Below, piece after piece: positions 52,820 through 62,976 of a stretch of DNA of 64,000 bases; position 1 is the stretch's first letter, and each line of letters opens with the position of its first letter. Under the pieces are notes generated by a model that worked only from the letters and a program-made list of their open reading frames with translations, made no database searches and was not told where the DNA came from. The stretch lies in contig CAKRHR010000008.1 of NCBI GenBank assembly GCA_934339005.1, forward strand, positions 1 to 64,000, read 5' to 3'. Made by a program: the position numbers and the translations under genes. This DNA is from an uncultured Catenibacillus sp. Lineage in GTDB: Bacteria; Bacillota; Clostridia; Lachnospirales; Lachnospiraceae.

Positions 52820-53589
52820 TCTGTTTCGTCCTCTCTTTCAATGACTTCCTCTGCGAGAATGCGATAAGCTTCTGCACCGGAAGATTTAGAATCATACATA
52901 ATAATAGGCATTCCGTAACTTGGTGCTTCTGCAAGACGCACATTTCGCGGAATAATTGTATTATATATCTTACGATTCAGGTTTTCTTTAACATTGGCAA
53001 CAACCTGATTTGATAAATTCGTTCTGGCATCATACATCGTGAACACGATACCTTCCATTTCAAGATTTGGATTCAGACGTTCCTTGATCAAATCAATTGT
53101 ATGTATTAACTGGCTTAAACCTTCCAGCGCGTAATATTCACACTGAATAGGAACGAGAACAGTATCTGCAGCAGTCATTGCATTGATTGTCAGAAGATTC
53201 AAAGATGGCGGACAATCAATTAAAATAAAATCATAGTCATCACGAATAGTGTCAATTTTATTCTTTAACAAAAATTCTTTGTTTTCTTCTGAAATTAGTT
53301 CAATTTCAGCACCTGACAGATTAATATTTGATGGAATAACCTTCAAATTCTCGACAATACTGTCGGTAATACACTCATCTAAGCTACATTCATCAATAAA
53401 TAATTCATATATTGTATTTTCAGCAGCATCTTTATCAATTCCAAGACCGCTGGTTGTATTTCCCTGTGGGTCAATATCGATTGTTAAAACCTTTTTGCCT
53501 TTTTCAGCTAAGCAGGCGGATAAATTAATAGATGTCGTTGTTTTTCCAACTCCACCTTTTTGATTTGCAATAGCAATAACTCTAGCCAT
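52810..53589 (-). CDS. parA: Chromosome partitioning ATPase ParA (Soj)
   Basis: A 259-residue deviant Walker ATPase. KGGVGKTT (residues 11-18), the DIDPQGN switch and VPIQCEYYALEGL are typical of Soj. It drives origin segregation with ParB and also regulates DnaA. A parS site lies 22 bases before its ATG. Confidence 0.96.
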   Translation of the reverse strand: MARVIAIANQKGGVGKTTTSINLSACLAEKGKKVLTIDIDPQGNTTSGLGIDKDAAENTIYELFIDECSLDECITDSIVENLKVIPSNINLSGAEIELISEENKEFLLKNKIDTIRDDYDFILIDCPPSLNLLTINAMTAADTVLVPIQCEYYALEGLSQLIHTIDLIKERLNPNLEMEGIVFTMYDARTNLSNQVVANVKENLNRKIYNTIIPRNVRLAEAPSYGMPIIMYDSKSSGAEAYRILAEEVIEREDETEWL

Positions 53590-53610
53590 AATTTTTCTAC
53601 CTCATTTCAA

Positions 53611-53626
53611 TGTTTCACGTGAAACA
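53611..53626. other. parS: parS site 1
   Basis: TGTTTCACGTGAAACA, the exact 16-bp ParB-binding consensus, just upstream of parA, where spreading ParB could repress the operon. Confidence 0.95.
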
Positions 53627-53895
53627 TTTGCATCATAATAATTTTACTCGATTAAAACTATTATACACCAAAAAAATAAAAACGAATAGTCTAATCAAAC
53701 AATTATATAGGAAAATTTAGAAAAAAAATATGAAAAATCGTGTTTGCAAGTACATAATAGTAGAAAGGATTGATAGAATAAATAAAGTAGGGCAAATTGA
53801 TTAAAATAAGCTTTAGTTTCTTTGCGCAAGCACAATCGCAATTTAGACTTATGACACTTACATCATCATATTATAATATGACCTATTTCAGTAGA

Positions 53896-53911
53896 TGTTT
53901 CACGTGAAACA
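53896..53911. other. parS: parS site 2
   Basis: Exact 16-bp parS in the gene-free AT-rich gap 53590-55021. The gap holds no credible gene; it also contains a 9-bp hairpin at 54328-54346 and a near-duplicate of TCTATGAGGA[T/C]AGAAGT at about 54350-54385. Confidence 0.95.
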
Positions 53912-54779
53912 TTTAATGAAAACAATTCTTATGAGTAATATCATCTTATGTATTGGCAAGGAAAGAACAAAAATATATAAAAGAACATGAAATAAACGAA
54001 AAGTATTTAACAGGGTATAACCACAATAATATATGAAAAGTTAGATAAACATAACAATTATAAAATTATTTTAATATAGCTTTTTGAATATATGTATATA
54101 TATCATGCTTTATTAAAAATATTAAAATAGTAATGTAAAAAGTTAGAATAGGATAACAAATATAAGAAAACTGCAAAAAACGTTAAATAGCAAAATAAAA
54201 TAGCAAATATATTAATATTAAAATATCTTTGACGCAATAATGATATCAGCGTTGAAAAATTAAAACTTTGTTTATGCTTGTGCAATAAGGAGTTTGGTTT
54301 TGAAACCTGTTAAATATGGAAGTACAAGACATCCGACGGATGTCTGTTCTATGAGGATAGAAGTTGAATCTATGAGGACAGAAGTGAAATCCAGACAGTA
54401 GCGATTTTATAGTAGATCAGTGTATTCTGAATGTTTTTATATTATGGAAGTAGCGTTGCCTGCAGAACAATTTGTGATATCAAGGCAGAAAAATATTTTT
54501 GGTACTTATATCATATTGTGATAAAGTCGAAAATACATATTTGCAATTATATTGTTTTGAATAAAATATAAATGGATGATATATTTAAAATATTCTAAAA
54601 CTTCATTTGAATACATATATTACGTTACAAATTAAATAATTTATACTAAAAATATGTCAAATACATAATGGGTTAAATATATGAAAAAAGGATAACTGCA
54701 AAAAACAATGAATAAATAATGAAAAAGAATTAATGCACGGAGATGGGCAGTAAACAAATATATATAATATGTAAATAAA

Positions 54780-54795
54780 TGTTTCACGTGAAACA
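54780..54795. other. parS: parS site 3
   Basis: Exact 16-bp parS, followed by an A/G-rich simple repeat. Confidence 0.95.
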
Positions 54796-54799
54796 TTTA

Positions 54800-54935
54800 A
54801 AGTAAGCAAAAAAATGAAAAATATAATTAGTAAAATAGAAAGTAAAATAAAATAGAAAAGTAAAATAAAATAGAAAAATAAAAAAAGAATAGAAAAATAG
54901 AATAGAAAAATAGAATAGAAAAATAAAATAGGATA
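54800..54935. repeat. Purine-rich simple repeat between parS 3 and 4
   Basis: About 135 bases built from AATAGAAA and AGTAAAATAAAATAGAAA units, almost without C on plus. Low complexity and strand-asymmetric; no gene. Confidence 0.75.
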
Positions 54936-54966
54936 AATGTTTCACGTGAAACATTTATCCTATTTT
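54925..54966. terminator. parS: 42-bp perfect palindrome combining parS 4 with an argS terminator
   Basis: Arms 54925-54945 and 54946-54966 are exact reverse complements. The exact parS TGTTTCACGTGAAACA is at 54938-54953 in the centre, and A/T runs at the ends give a terminator shape. It lies 56 bases past the argS stop, so one element appears to serve both segregation and termination. Confidence 0.8.
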
Positions 54967-55021
54967 ACTTAACTTTATCGTACTATTTTATGATATTTGA
55001 TTAGTAAATATCTAGCCTTAT

Positions 55022-56710
55022 TTACATTTGTTCTGGGCAAGAAATGCCAAGAAGTCTTAATGCATCTTTGAGGATGTTCTTGGTAATCTTAACGACATTG
55101 ACACGGGCAGTTTTAACATTTTCATCTTCAACCATAATCTGACATTCATGATAGAATTTGTTAAATGTCTGAGCAAGATCCATAGAATATCTGGCAATCA
55201 CAGATGGTTCAAGTTTTTCAGCAGCATCCTTAATTACAGCAGGGTAGCGGTCGATAACTTTTAATAATGCCATTGTGTATTCGTCTGTTAAAACTGAGTA
55301 ATCAATATTCTCTGAAGAAACATCACCGGTTTTTCTAAGTACACTTGCAGCTCTTGCATAAGTATACTGAACATAAGGACCAGTTTCACCGTCAAAGTTC
55401 AAAATCTTATCCCAGTCAAATACAACATCTTTAATACGCTGGTTATATAAATCATTGAAAAGAATAGCGCCGATGCCAACCTGTTTTGCAACCTGTTCTT
55501 TGTCCGGAAGGTCTGGGTTCTTTTCGTTAATGATTGTTTCAATCTTATGAATAGATTCGTTTAAGATATCTTCAGCATAAATAACATTGCCATGGCGTGT
55601 AGATAATTTACCGCCCTTCAGGCTGACAAGACCGTAAGGTACATGCATTAAATTCTTGTACCAGTCGTAGCCCATTAATTCAATAACTTTGAACCACTGC
55701 GCAAAGTGAAGTTTCTGTTCAAGACCAGTGACATAAATACATTTGTCAAAGTCATAAGTTTTCTTACGGTATAAAGCAGCGGAAATATCACGAGTTGCAT
55801 ATAATGAACTTCCGTCTTTTTTAGTGATCAGACAAGGAGGCATGTTATATTCTTCAAGATTAACAATCTGAGCACCATCACTTAAAGTGATTAAACCTTT
55901 TTCTTTTAATTCATCGATAACGGCCGCCATCTTATCGTTATAGAAACTTTCGCCGGCATATGAATCGAATTCAATGCCAAGCATATCGTAAACACGAAGG
56001 AATTCTTTTAAACTGATTTCACGGAACCATTTCCAGATAGCTAATGCTTCTTCATCACCATGTTCCATTTTTGTAAACCATGCGCGGGCTTCATCGTTCA
56101 GACTGTCATCATGTTCTGCTTCATCATGGAATTTAACATAAATCTTCATCAGTTCAGAAATACCATTTTTTTCAATGGCTTCTTTGCTTCCCCATTTTTT
56201 GTAAGCAACAATCAGCTTGCCGAACTGTGTACCCCAGTCACCTAAATGGTTGATACGAACAACATCATAACCTAATTTGCGGTAAATGTTATTGATAGAG
56301 TTACCGATAATTGTTGTTCTGAGGTGACCTACATGGAAGTTTTTGGCAACGTTTGGTGAAGAATAATCAATACAAATAGTCTTGCCATTACCTTCTGTGG
56401 AACTTCCAAAATCAGTTGCGTTCAGGTAGTTATCCACGATTTGTTTTGAAAATTGAGATTTATCCACAAAGAAGTTAAGATAACCGCCAACAACACGGAT
56501 TTCTGAAAGAAAATCTGGCTGTTCGATTTTTGACTGTAATTCCTGAGCAATCATTGGAGGGGCTTTTCTATAAACCTTTGCTAATTTGAAACAAGGAAAA
56601 GCAAAATCACCCATATCAGATTTAGGTGGAATTTCAATCGCTGCAGCAATTTCTTCTCTGGATAAACCATCGATATACTGAGCTAATAAGTCAATGACTT
56701 TATTTTTCAT
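55022..56710 (-). CDS. argS: Arginyl-tRNA synthetase
   Basis: A 562-residue class I synthetase. The HIGH-type motif reads NVAKNFHVGHLRTT (near 125), followed by the INHLGDWGTQFG region, and the KMSKS position reads LSTRHG as in ArgS proteins of this type. The C-terminal DALR anticodon domain ends FNKFYHECQIM. It stands alone after the parS region. Confidence 0.96.
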   Translation of the reverse strand: MKNKVIDLLAQYIDGLSREEIAAAIEIPPKSDMGDFAFPCFKLAKVYRKAPPMIAQELQSKIEQPDFLSEIRVVGGYLNFFVDKSQFSKQIVDNYLNATDFGSSTEGNGKTICIDYSSPNVAKNFHVGHLRTTIIGNSINNIYRKLGYDVVRINHLGDWGTQFGKLIVAYKKWGSKEAIEKNGISELMKIYVKFHDEAEHDDSLNDEARAWFTKMEHGDEEALAIWKWFREISLKEFLRVYDMLGIEFDSYAGESFYNDKMAAVIDELKEKGLITLSDGAQIVNLEEYNMPPCLITKKDGSSLYATRDISAALYRKKTYDFDKCIYVTGLEQKLHFAQWFKVIELMGYDWYKNLMHVPYGLVSLKGGKLSTRHGNVIYAEDILNESIHKIETIINEKNPDLPDKEQVAKQVGIGAILFNDLYNQRIKDVVFDWDKILNFDGETGPYVQYTYARAASVLRKTGDVSSENIDYSVLTDEYTMALLKVIDRYPAVIKDAAEKLEPSVIARYSMDLAQTFNKFYHECQIMVEDENVKTARVNVVKITKNILKDALRLLGISCPEQM

Positions 56711-56995
56711 AGTAAAATACGTCCTTTCTATTACTTAATTAAATGTGATTAATTATTTGATAAGCCACAAATGTAAGCTGCATCAGATGTCTTTGTGCCA
56801 TTTAAATGCGGTGTTTGCCGGTGATATAGAAGATTGTTTTAAATCATAATTAAAATCATAAACTCATAATTAAAATAAGGATTAAAACAAATGAATAAAA
56901 AAACACAATGTGCATAATTATTCATCAAAATTAATAAATATACATATAAAATGTTTGCGTACAAAAAGTTTACCAAAACTAACAAATACTAAAAG

Positions 56996-57175
56996 CTAAA
57001 AATTATTGATGATTAAGTCAAATGCTTTATCACGCAAGTGCGAATCAAATTTTGCACTGTATTTGTTGGCAACACCTGTCATCAGGCGCAATCTGTCATA
57101 ATATTTTACAACATTCTCGCGGAAATATCTATAAAAACTTGAAGAAATATCGATATTAAAGCAAAAATGACTATA
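56996..57175 (-). pseudogene. Possible remnant of a broken gene (C-terminal fragment)
   Basis: A 59-codon open stretch on minus, without a start codon at its upstream end, encodes a protein-like sequence over its last 43 codons (YFRENVVKYYDRLRLMTGV, later FDSHLRDKAFDLIINNF). Composition is much less AT-biased than the surrounding gap 56711-57374, and an in-frame stop lies just upstream. I cannot name the parent family. Confidence 0.4.
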
Positions 57176-57374
57176 TTACGCTGCAATGTAAAATTTTTGT
57201 TTCAGAAAAGTCCTTGAAAATGGGTTTATACATAAATTGACACCATTTTTTGACTATGTTATACTCACACCAGATGATTTGTAAAAGTCGATGGCTTCTT
57301 GCCTCTAGGCATTACAGCAGACTTTTATGGGTGGCAGCAGAAATATAAAACTGACAGAAAGGATGGTTTTGTAT

Positions 57375-58328
57375 ATGCGTAGTAAGAAAATACTGGCGGC
57401 GGTTTTGACAGCGTCGGCATCTGTGGTTGGGTTGACATGGGCAGCCAATAAATTGATTTTTCATTTATCAACGATGAAAAAATTGATTTCCAATGAACAC
57501 AGTGGCTTGTATCACTGGCATTTTGGAGATATTTATTATATAAAATGTGGTCAGGGCAGTCCGATTTTGCTTGTACATGATTTAAATAGCACATCATCTT
57601 CGTATGAATGGAAGATGATGATTAACCGGCTTGCAAAGAAGCATACAGTTTATGCGATTGATTTACTTGGCTGTGGACATTCTTCAAAACCAAAGATGAC
57701 ATATACAAATTATTTATATGTGCAATTACTGAATGATTTTGTGAAGGATGTCATTAAAGGCAAGACGGACATTGTGGCAACAGCGTCGTCATCGCCACTT
57801 GCGATTATGGCATGTCATATGGATGCTTCATTATACAGAAAGATTGTGATGATTAACCCGCAAATGCCGGAGGTTTATCGCCAGACACCAACACTTGGAC
57901 GAAAAGTTTTAAAATATGTGATTGAATTCCCTGTTTTCGGGACATTAATTTATAATATACGAAATGCATTTTTCTCTATAAAAAAGACATTTGCAGACAA
58001 GTATTTTTCAGCAGATGATCATATCGAAAAAATGGATATTTATGCATATTATGAAGCTGCACATATTGGCGGTGCTGCTTCCAGATTTTTATATGCAAGC
58101 ATTCGTTCAAATTATACGAATCTGCCTGTAGATAAAGCCATTCAGGACGAAAATCACAGTATATTGATTATCGGTGGCAGCGAAGTGCCGGGAATCAATC
58201 AAATCATAGAAACATATCAGACAATGAATCCGGCAATCGAAGCAGAAATTATCGAAGGAGCAAAGTATCTGCCACAGATGGAAAAACCGGAGGCACTTGA
58301 GAATATTATAGATATATATCAGGTGTAA
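57375..58328 (+). CDS. Alpha/beta hydrolase-fold protein with altered catalytic residues
   Basis: A 317-residue protein with an N-terminal membrane segment (ILAAVLTASASVVGLTWAA), then an alpha/beta hydrolase core (PILLVHDLNSTSSSYEW, VYAIDLLGCGHSSKP). The nucleophile elbow, normally GxSxG, reads ATASSSP. The usual catalytic histidine near the end (GHxPxxE) is replaced: EGAKYLPQMEKPE. It may be a non-catalytic or altered member. ATG 57375 has AGGA about 11 bases upstream. It faces away from argS and is followed after 23 bases by the DUF3881 gene. Confidence 0.75.
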   Translation: MRSKKILAAVLTASASVVGLTWAANKLIFHLSTMKKLISNEHSGLYHWHFGDIYYIKCGQGSPILLVHDLNSTSSSYEWKMMINRLAKKHTVYAIDLLGCGHSSKPKMTYTNYLYVQLLNDFVKDVIKGKTDIVATASSSPLAIMACHMDASLYRKIVMINPQMPEVYRQTPTLGRKVLKYVIEFPVFGTLIYNIRNAFFSIKKTFADKYFSADDHIEKMDIYAYYEAAHIGGAASRFLYASIRSNYTNLPVDKAIQDENHSILIIGGSEVPGINQIIETYQTMNPAIEAEIIEGAKYLPQMEKPEALENIIDIYQV

Positions 58329-58351
58329 AGTGATGCAGGGAAGGCGAAAAA

Positions 58352-59239
58352 ATGCATGATTATCTGAGAGCAATCGGCTTTAGCTCGATTCAGACAAAGA
58401 CAGAATTTGAAAATATATTAAAAGATATAGAACAAAACCCACAAATGGATTTTATCACAGATGATGGGGTAAAACCTGTTTTGGGTGAAAAAAGTATAGA
58501 TTTTGGTGAGAATATCGGCATTAATGTGCGTGGAGAATATGATGAGCAGGGTGAATTTTGCAGAGATTATTATTTTCCGTATTACAGAAGCAATGATGTC
58601 ACCATGAATGAAAGTGTTAGTGTAGAGAAACATTCTGACAGATTTTCATTTGTTGGGATTACAGACCATCCAAATATAGGGGTATCTTTAATCTTTCATT
58701 TGTTAAACATGGTTGACTATGTGGATCATATGCAGCAAATGAATAAAGATGAAGCGATGAGAGATATTTGTCTGTCTGCGTTATCAGTATCCGGTAAGAT
58801 TTTACTACCTTTAATGAAATCTGATGAAGATGTTCAGAAAGAAAAAATCTATTTAAAAGACAGAACTTCAAAGATTTCTGCAGCAAGAAATGGTGACCAG
58901 GATGCCATTGACAGCCTGACACTGGAGGATTTGGACCAGTTTGCCATGGCAGTGAAGCGTGCGCGCAAAGAAGATGTTTTATCTATTGTGGAAACTTATT
59001 TTATGCCGTATGGGATTGCCTGTGATCAGTATTCGATTTTAGGCACTATATTGGATGTCAATACGACAGTAAATAAATATACAGGCGAGCAGCTTTATTT
59101 GTTAAAAGTTGAATGTAACAGCCTTGTATTTGATATATGTATTAATTCCGCAGATTTATATGGCGAGCCTGCGGTTGGACGCAGATTCAGGGGCAATATA
59201 TGGATGCAGGGCAGCGTTGTGTATCGCAATACGCTGTAA
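58352..59239 (+). CDS. DUF3881 family protein
   Basis: A 295-residue soluble protein opening MHDYLRAIGFSSIQTKTE, the pattern of DUF3881, a family of unknown function seen mainly in Lachnospiraceae. No catalytic motif is evident; the C-terminal third is beta-rich (GTILDVNTTVNKYTGEQLYLLKVECN). Its presence supports the taxonomic guess. Probably in one operon with the preceding hydrolase-fold gene. Confidence 0.75.
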   Translation: MHDYLRAIGFSSIQTKTEFENILKDIEQNPQMDFITDDGVKPVLGEKSIDFGENIGINVRGEYDEQGEFCRDYYFPYYRSNDVTMNESVSVEKHSDRFSFVGITDHPNIGVSLIFHLLNMVDYVDHMQQMNKDEAMRDICLSALSVSGKILLPLMKSDEDVQKEKIYLKDRTSKISAARNGDQDAIDSLTLEDLDQFAMAVKRARKEDVLSIVETYFMPYGIACDQYSILGTILDVNTTVNKYTGEQLYLLKVECNSLVFDICINSADLYGEPAVGRRFRGNIWMQGSVVYRNTL

Positions 59240-59430
59240 CACAATCGGTATTCGTTGTCGGTTTCATATTTTTGTATAGTAAAGACGGATATAATTGCTG
59301 CTTTTTCATATGCAAAGTGCAGATAAAATGATTGATGTAAAGATACTGAATTATAGTTTGCATCCATTTGCATATCTGAAATATAACAATGCATATAAAT
59401 TATAAATACATATAAAGGGCGGAAAGTTCA

Positions 59431-60171
59431 TTGAAAAAATCAGTTTCATGGATAATCATTGGTATGTGTATGGTAATTGGCGCAGGTGCTCTGATAAAAT
59501 ATCGTCAGCTTGCTGCGACAGAAACAATGCTTATGATGCGGGATGAAGTGACGGCGCAGATGCCTGAAGAAATCCAGAAAGAAATTGCAATTACATTTGA
59601 TGACGGACCAAAACGTGGTACGACAGATGTTCTCCTTGATGGTTTAAAGGAGAGAAATGTCAGTGCCACATTTTTTTTAATAGGTATGCAGGTGAGCGGG
59701 CTGGAGGATTTGGTGCAGCGGATGGCTGAAGAAGGTCATCAGATTGGTAACCATACCTTTAGCCATGTGAATTTGAATACATTAGATGCTTATAAACAAA
59801 ATGAAGAAATTACAATGTGCAGTCAAAATATCAGGCAGTGTGTTGAGCGAGAGCAGGTTTGTGTGCGGCCGCCTTATGGAGAAGTTAATGAATGTTTGCG
59901 TGCGTGGATTGGTGCGCCGCTTATTTTATGGTCGGTGGATACAAATGACTGGACTGGAAAAACAGCGGACGAAATCGCAGATTATATCGTAAGTGAAGCA
60001 ACGGCCGGAGATATTATTCTGTTGCATGATATATATGAAAACAGTGTCCAGGGCGCATTAATGGCAATCGATCGCATGCAGGCGCAGGGCTATGTATTCG
60101 TCACCGTAGAAAAAATGTTCGCCGACCATGGTATTATCTTGGAAAATGGGAAGGTGTACAGGAAGGTATAA
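59431..60171 (+). CDS. Polysaccharide deacetylase (NodB homology)
   Basis: A 246-residue exported or membrane-anchored carbohydrate esterase family 4 protein. An N-terminal hydrophobic segment (SWIIIGMCMVIGAGALI) is followed by the NodB motifs TFDDGP, the metal-binding HTFSHV, RPPYGEVN and a final LLHDIYEN. It likely removes acetyl groups from peptidoglycan or another cell-surface glycan. Start is TTG at 59431 with GGCGGAAAG upstream. Confidence 0.88.
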   Translation: MKKSVSWIIIGMCMVIGAGALIKYRQLAATETMLMMRDEVTAQMPEEIQKEIAITFDDGPKRGTTDVLLDGLKERNVSATFFLIGMQVSGLEDLVQRMAEEGHQIGNHTFSHVNLNTLDAYKQNEEITMCSQNIRQCVEREQVCVRPPYGEVNECLRAWIGAPLILWSVDTNDWTGKTADEIADYIVSEATAGDIILLHDIYENSVQGALMAIDRMQAQGYVFVTVEKMFADHGIILENGKVYRKV

Positions 60172-60205
60172 AAATAAAGCACATTTTTTGAGGAAGAAAT
60201 CTAAA

Positions 60206-60727
60206 ATGAAAAAGATAAAAATCAACAGGTATTTTTCTAAAAAATATGATGATATTGATGTGTATGGAATGAAATTTTTATCTGATAATTTATCAGATGC
60301 ATGGGAGAAGGTCTTTGATATTTTCCCGGATTCAAAGATAATTGCACTTATCGAAGCGGAGTTTGACAGTCAGCAGTTATCAGCACTGATAGATGAAAAT
60401 ATGCGCACATACATAGATATATTGTCTGTTTCTGAAACAACCAGTATTGTGATTTGTGATAAGACAATATTTCTGAAATTGCTTACAAAATTAAATATAA
60501 GTGATTTGGAAGCGATATACGTTGCTGGGGGATTACATGATAATGATGTGTCCGATGAAATCATACACACTGTGCAAACAACTCCGGCATTGATGGTAGC
60601 AAAAAATCGGGCAGACATCACTCTTTTTATCAACTTTGACGAAAATGAAATGACCATATCCGTACCAAAAATAAAATATGCGGCGGAGGCTGTTAAAAAA
60701 TATCTTTTGGAGGTTTTTGAAAAGTAG
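60206..60727 (+). CDS. Uncharacterised protein
   Basis: A 173-residue soluble protein I do not recognise. It has alternating helix and strand, a DLEAIYVAGGLHDND stretch and a single cysteine (VICDK). ATG 60206 follows GAGGAAG by 8 bases; the longer frame from 60128 would overlap the deacetylase gene. It starts 34 bases after the deacetylase stop and is probably cotranscribed with it. Confidence 0.65.
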   Translation: MKKIKINRYFSKKYDDIDVYGMKFLSDNLSDAWEKVFDIFPDSKIIALIEAEFDSQQLSALIDENMRTYIDILSVSETTSIVICDKTIFLKLLTKLNISDLEAIYVAGGLHDNDVSDEIIHTVQTTPALMVAKNRADITLFINFDENEMTISVPKIKYAAEAVKKYLLEVFEK

Positions 60728-60892
60728 TCATTGAATACGATTATAGTTTGAATAAATTTCATAAATCCATTTTAAATTGCAAAGCCCAATCTTCTATATT
60801 ATAATTAAATCATAAAAATCAAGTGTTTCTGGCAACGGTATTTGGCAGGGAGAAATGCTGATGGGGATAGTGAATTTGAGGAGGATTTACCT

Positions 60893-62953
60893 ATGAAAAT
60901 TGAAAGAAAATATGGAACAAAGATTTCTCAGGAAATGATAGGTTTATTTTTTGAAGATATTAATTTTGCTGCGGATGGCGGGCTTTATGCGGAAATGATC
61001 GAAAACCGTTCTTTTGAGGCAAGAGAAGCACATGGGACACCGGGAAATTTTTATGCTGTAGATGATTGTGGATATGCGTGGAAGCCTGTTTATGAAGATG
61101 GAGAAGCTGCACCTGTGATGCAGTATGTGACAGGTACACCGTTATCGACTGTGAATCCACATTACCTGCGTTTTACGGCAAATGCAGCAGGGCAGGGCTT
61201 TGCAAACCAGGCATATGATGGCATTTATCTTGAGAAAGGCGAGTCTTACAAAGTTTCTTTTTATGCAAGATGCGTCAGATATCAGGGCGAAAACTTCGAT
61301 ATTGATATCAGAAAAAATGGTAAAAAATATGCACAGGGTCAGATAAAGGCAGTACAGCAGATTCCATATCTGCCGTTTGCGGACTTGAAGATGGATTTTG
61401 AACTTAAGTACGGTGATTTTGCAAAGAAGATGGCAGAAATCAAAAAGATGGACACTACCGACATGAGCAGGGAACATCAGTGGAATTATTATGAACTTGA
61501 ACTGGTGGCAGAAGAATCTGTGCGTGGAGCAGAATTTGTGGTTGCTTTGGACGCGCCGGGTGTTGTTGAATTTGATTTAATCTCCATGATGCCGAAATCT
61601 GCCGTGACAGGTGTTTTCAGAAAAGATTTATTTGAAGCATTAAAATCCATGCAACCAGGATTTATCCGTTTTCCGGGCGGTTGTATTGTGGAAGGCATCA
61701 GCCTTGAAAACCGTTACCAGTGGAAGCAGACAGTTGGTGAATTAAAAGACAGAAAATACATGCCGAATCTGTGGGCATTTGACGATGACCGCAGTAAAAC
61801 AGACCTGGATGTGATGCGTCCGACATCTGCGCATTACGGACAGAGTTATGGACTGGGCTTTTATGAATATTTTGTTTTGTGTGAGCTTTTGGGTGCAAAA
61901 CCGTTGCCGGTTGTTGGTATCGGTGCGGCCTGCCAGTTCCGCTCAACCGAGATGTTTGACATTGACAGTGAAGAATTTAACCAATGTATACAAGATACGC
62001 TGGATTTGATTGAATTTGCCAATGGTCCTGTGGACAGTCACTGGGGCGGCTTAAGAGCAAAGATGGGACACCCACAGCCTTTCAATCTGGAGATGATTGG
62101 TGTCGGCAATGAACAGTGGGAAACACAGCGTGTAGATTTTTATGAGCGCCATTGCCGTTTTGAAAAGGCCATCCATGAGGTTGCACCGGACATGAAGTTA
62201 ATCGGTTCTGCCGGACCAATCATTGATTTGCCTGTATTTAGTGAAGCCTGGAATTTTTACCGTCAGGGTGAAAATGAAAAAGAAGGCTTCTGCTATGCGG
62301 TAGACGAACATTATTATGTACCGCACAAGTGGATGTATGAAAATATTGATTTCTACGATAATTATCCGAGAAATGTGGCTGTATTTGCAGGTGAATATGC
62401 AGCGCATACAGAGAAAAAAGAAAATAATATGGAAAGTGCACTGGCAGAAGCAGCATTTTTGACAGGTGTTGAGAAAAATGCGGATGTTGTCAAACTGGCT
62501 TCCTATGCACCGTTATTTAACCGTATTGGACACAGCCAGTGGCAGCCGGATATGATTTGGTTTGATGATGCCGATGTCTATCTGACACCGAATTACTATG
62601 TCCAGAAAATGTACGCAAATCATTTGGGTGATCATACGCTGCAAATGGATGAGGTAGTAACAGCGCTTAGAAAAGAAAACATATATATTTCTGTGTCTGA
62701 AACTGCCCCTGCGGATGGCAAAAAATCAGAAATCATTATTAAGGCGGTCAATGCCGGAGATGAAGATTTTGAATTGCCGCTGACAGATGAAGCAGGTCAG
62801 GCGATTGAAGCAGCAGGTTGTGCATGGATTTTGGAAGCCACCGGAGAAAATACCGAAAACATGCCACAGCCATCACACATCCGTGAAGCAGAAATCAATA
62901 TTAAAGGCAGCCTGACATTAAAAGCAAAAACATTTACTGTAGTGAGATTTTAG
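60893..62953 (+). CDS. Alpha-L-arabinofuranosidase (GH51-type)
   Basis: A 686-residue glycoside hydrolase without signal peptide, so cytosolic. It opens KYGTKISQEMIGLFFEDINFAADGG, as in GH51 C-terminal-type enzymes. The acid/base glutamate is in GVGNEQWE and the likely nucleophile in FAGEYAAH, with RFPGGCIVEG between. The middle (100-240) resembles a carbohydrate-binding jelly roll. GAGGAGG lies 8 bases before ATG 60893. It would release arabinose from short imported oligosaccharides. Confidence 0.88.
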   Translation: MKIERKYGTKISQEMIGLFFEDINFAADGGLYAEMIENRSFEAREAHGTPGNFYAVDDCGYAWKPVYEDGEAAPVMQYVTGTPLSTVNPHYLRFTANAAGQGFANQAYDGIYLEKGESYKVSFYARCVRYQGENFDIDIRKNGKKYAQGQIKAVQQIPYLPFADLKMDFELKYGDFAKKMAEIKKMDTTDMSREHQWNYYELELVAEESVRGAEFVVALDAPGVVEFDLISMMPKSAVTGVFRKDLFEALKSMQPGFIRFPGGCIVEGISLENRYQWKQTVGELKDRKYMPNLWAFDDDRSKTDLDVMRPTSAHYGQSYGLGFYEYFVLCELLGAKPLPVVGIGAACQFRSTEMFDIDSEEFNQCIQDTLDLIEFANGPVDSHWGGLRAKMGHPQPFNLEMIGVGNEQWETQRVDFYERHCRFEKAIHEVAPDMKLIGSAGPIIDLPVFSEAWNFYRQGENEKEGFCYAVDEHYYVPHKWMYENIDFYDNYPRNVAVFAGEYAAHTEKKENNMESALAEAAFLTGVEKNADVVKLASYAPLFNRIGHSQWQPDMIWFDDADVYLTPNYYVQKMYANHLGDHTLQMDEVVTALRKENIYISVSETAPADGKKSEIIIKAVNAGDEDFELPLTDEAGQAIEAAGCAWILEATGENTENMPQPSHIREAEINIKGSLTLKAKTFTVVRF

Positions 62954-62976
62954 AAGATAATACAAGGAGAATAATC

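Noticed and set aside
52322..52844. Plus-strand frames of about 110-150 residues with strong repeats opposite parB
   Set aside because: They are the antisense of the parB repeat; no start signal and the parB frame is clearly the real one.
54103..54285. 60-residue minus-strand open frame in the parS gap
   Set aside because: Phe/Tyr/Leu-rich translation of AT-rich DNA, no ribosome-binding site; open by composition only.
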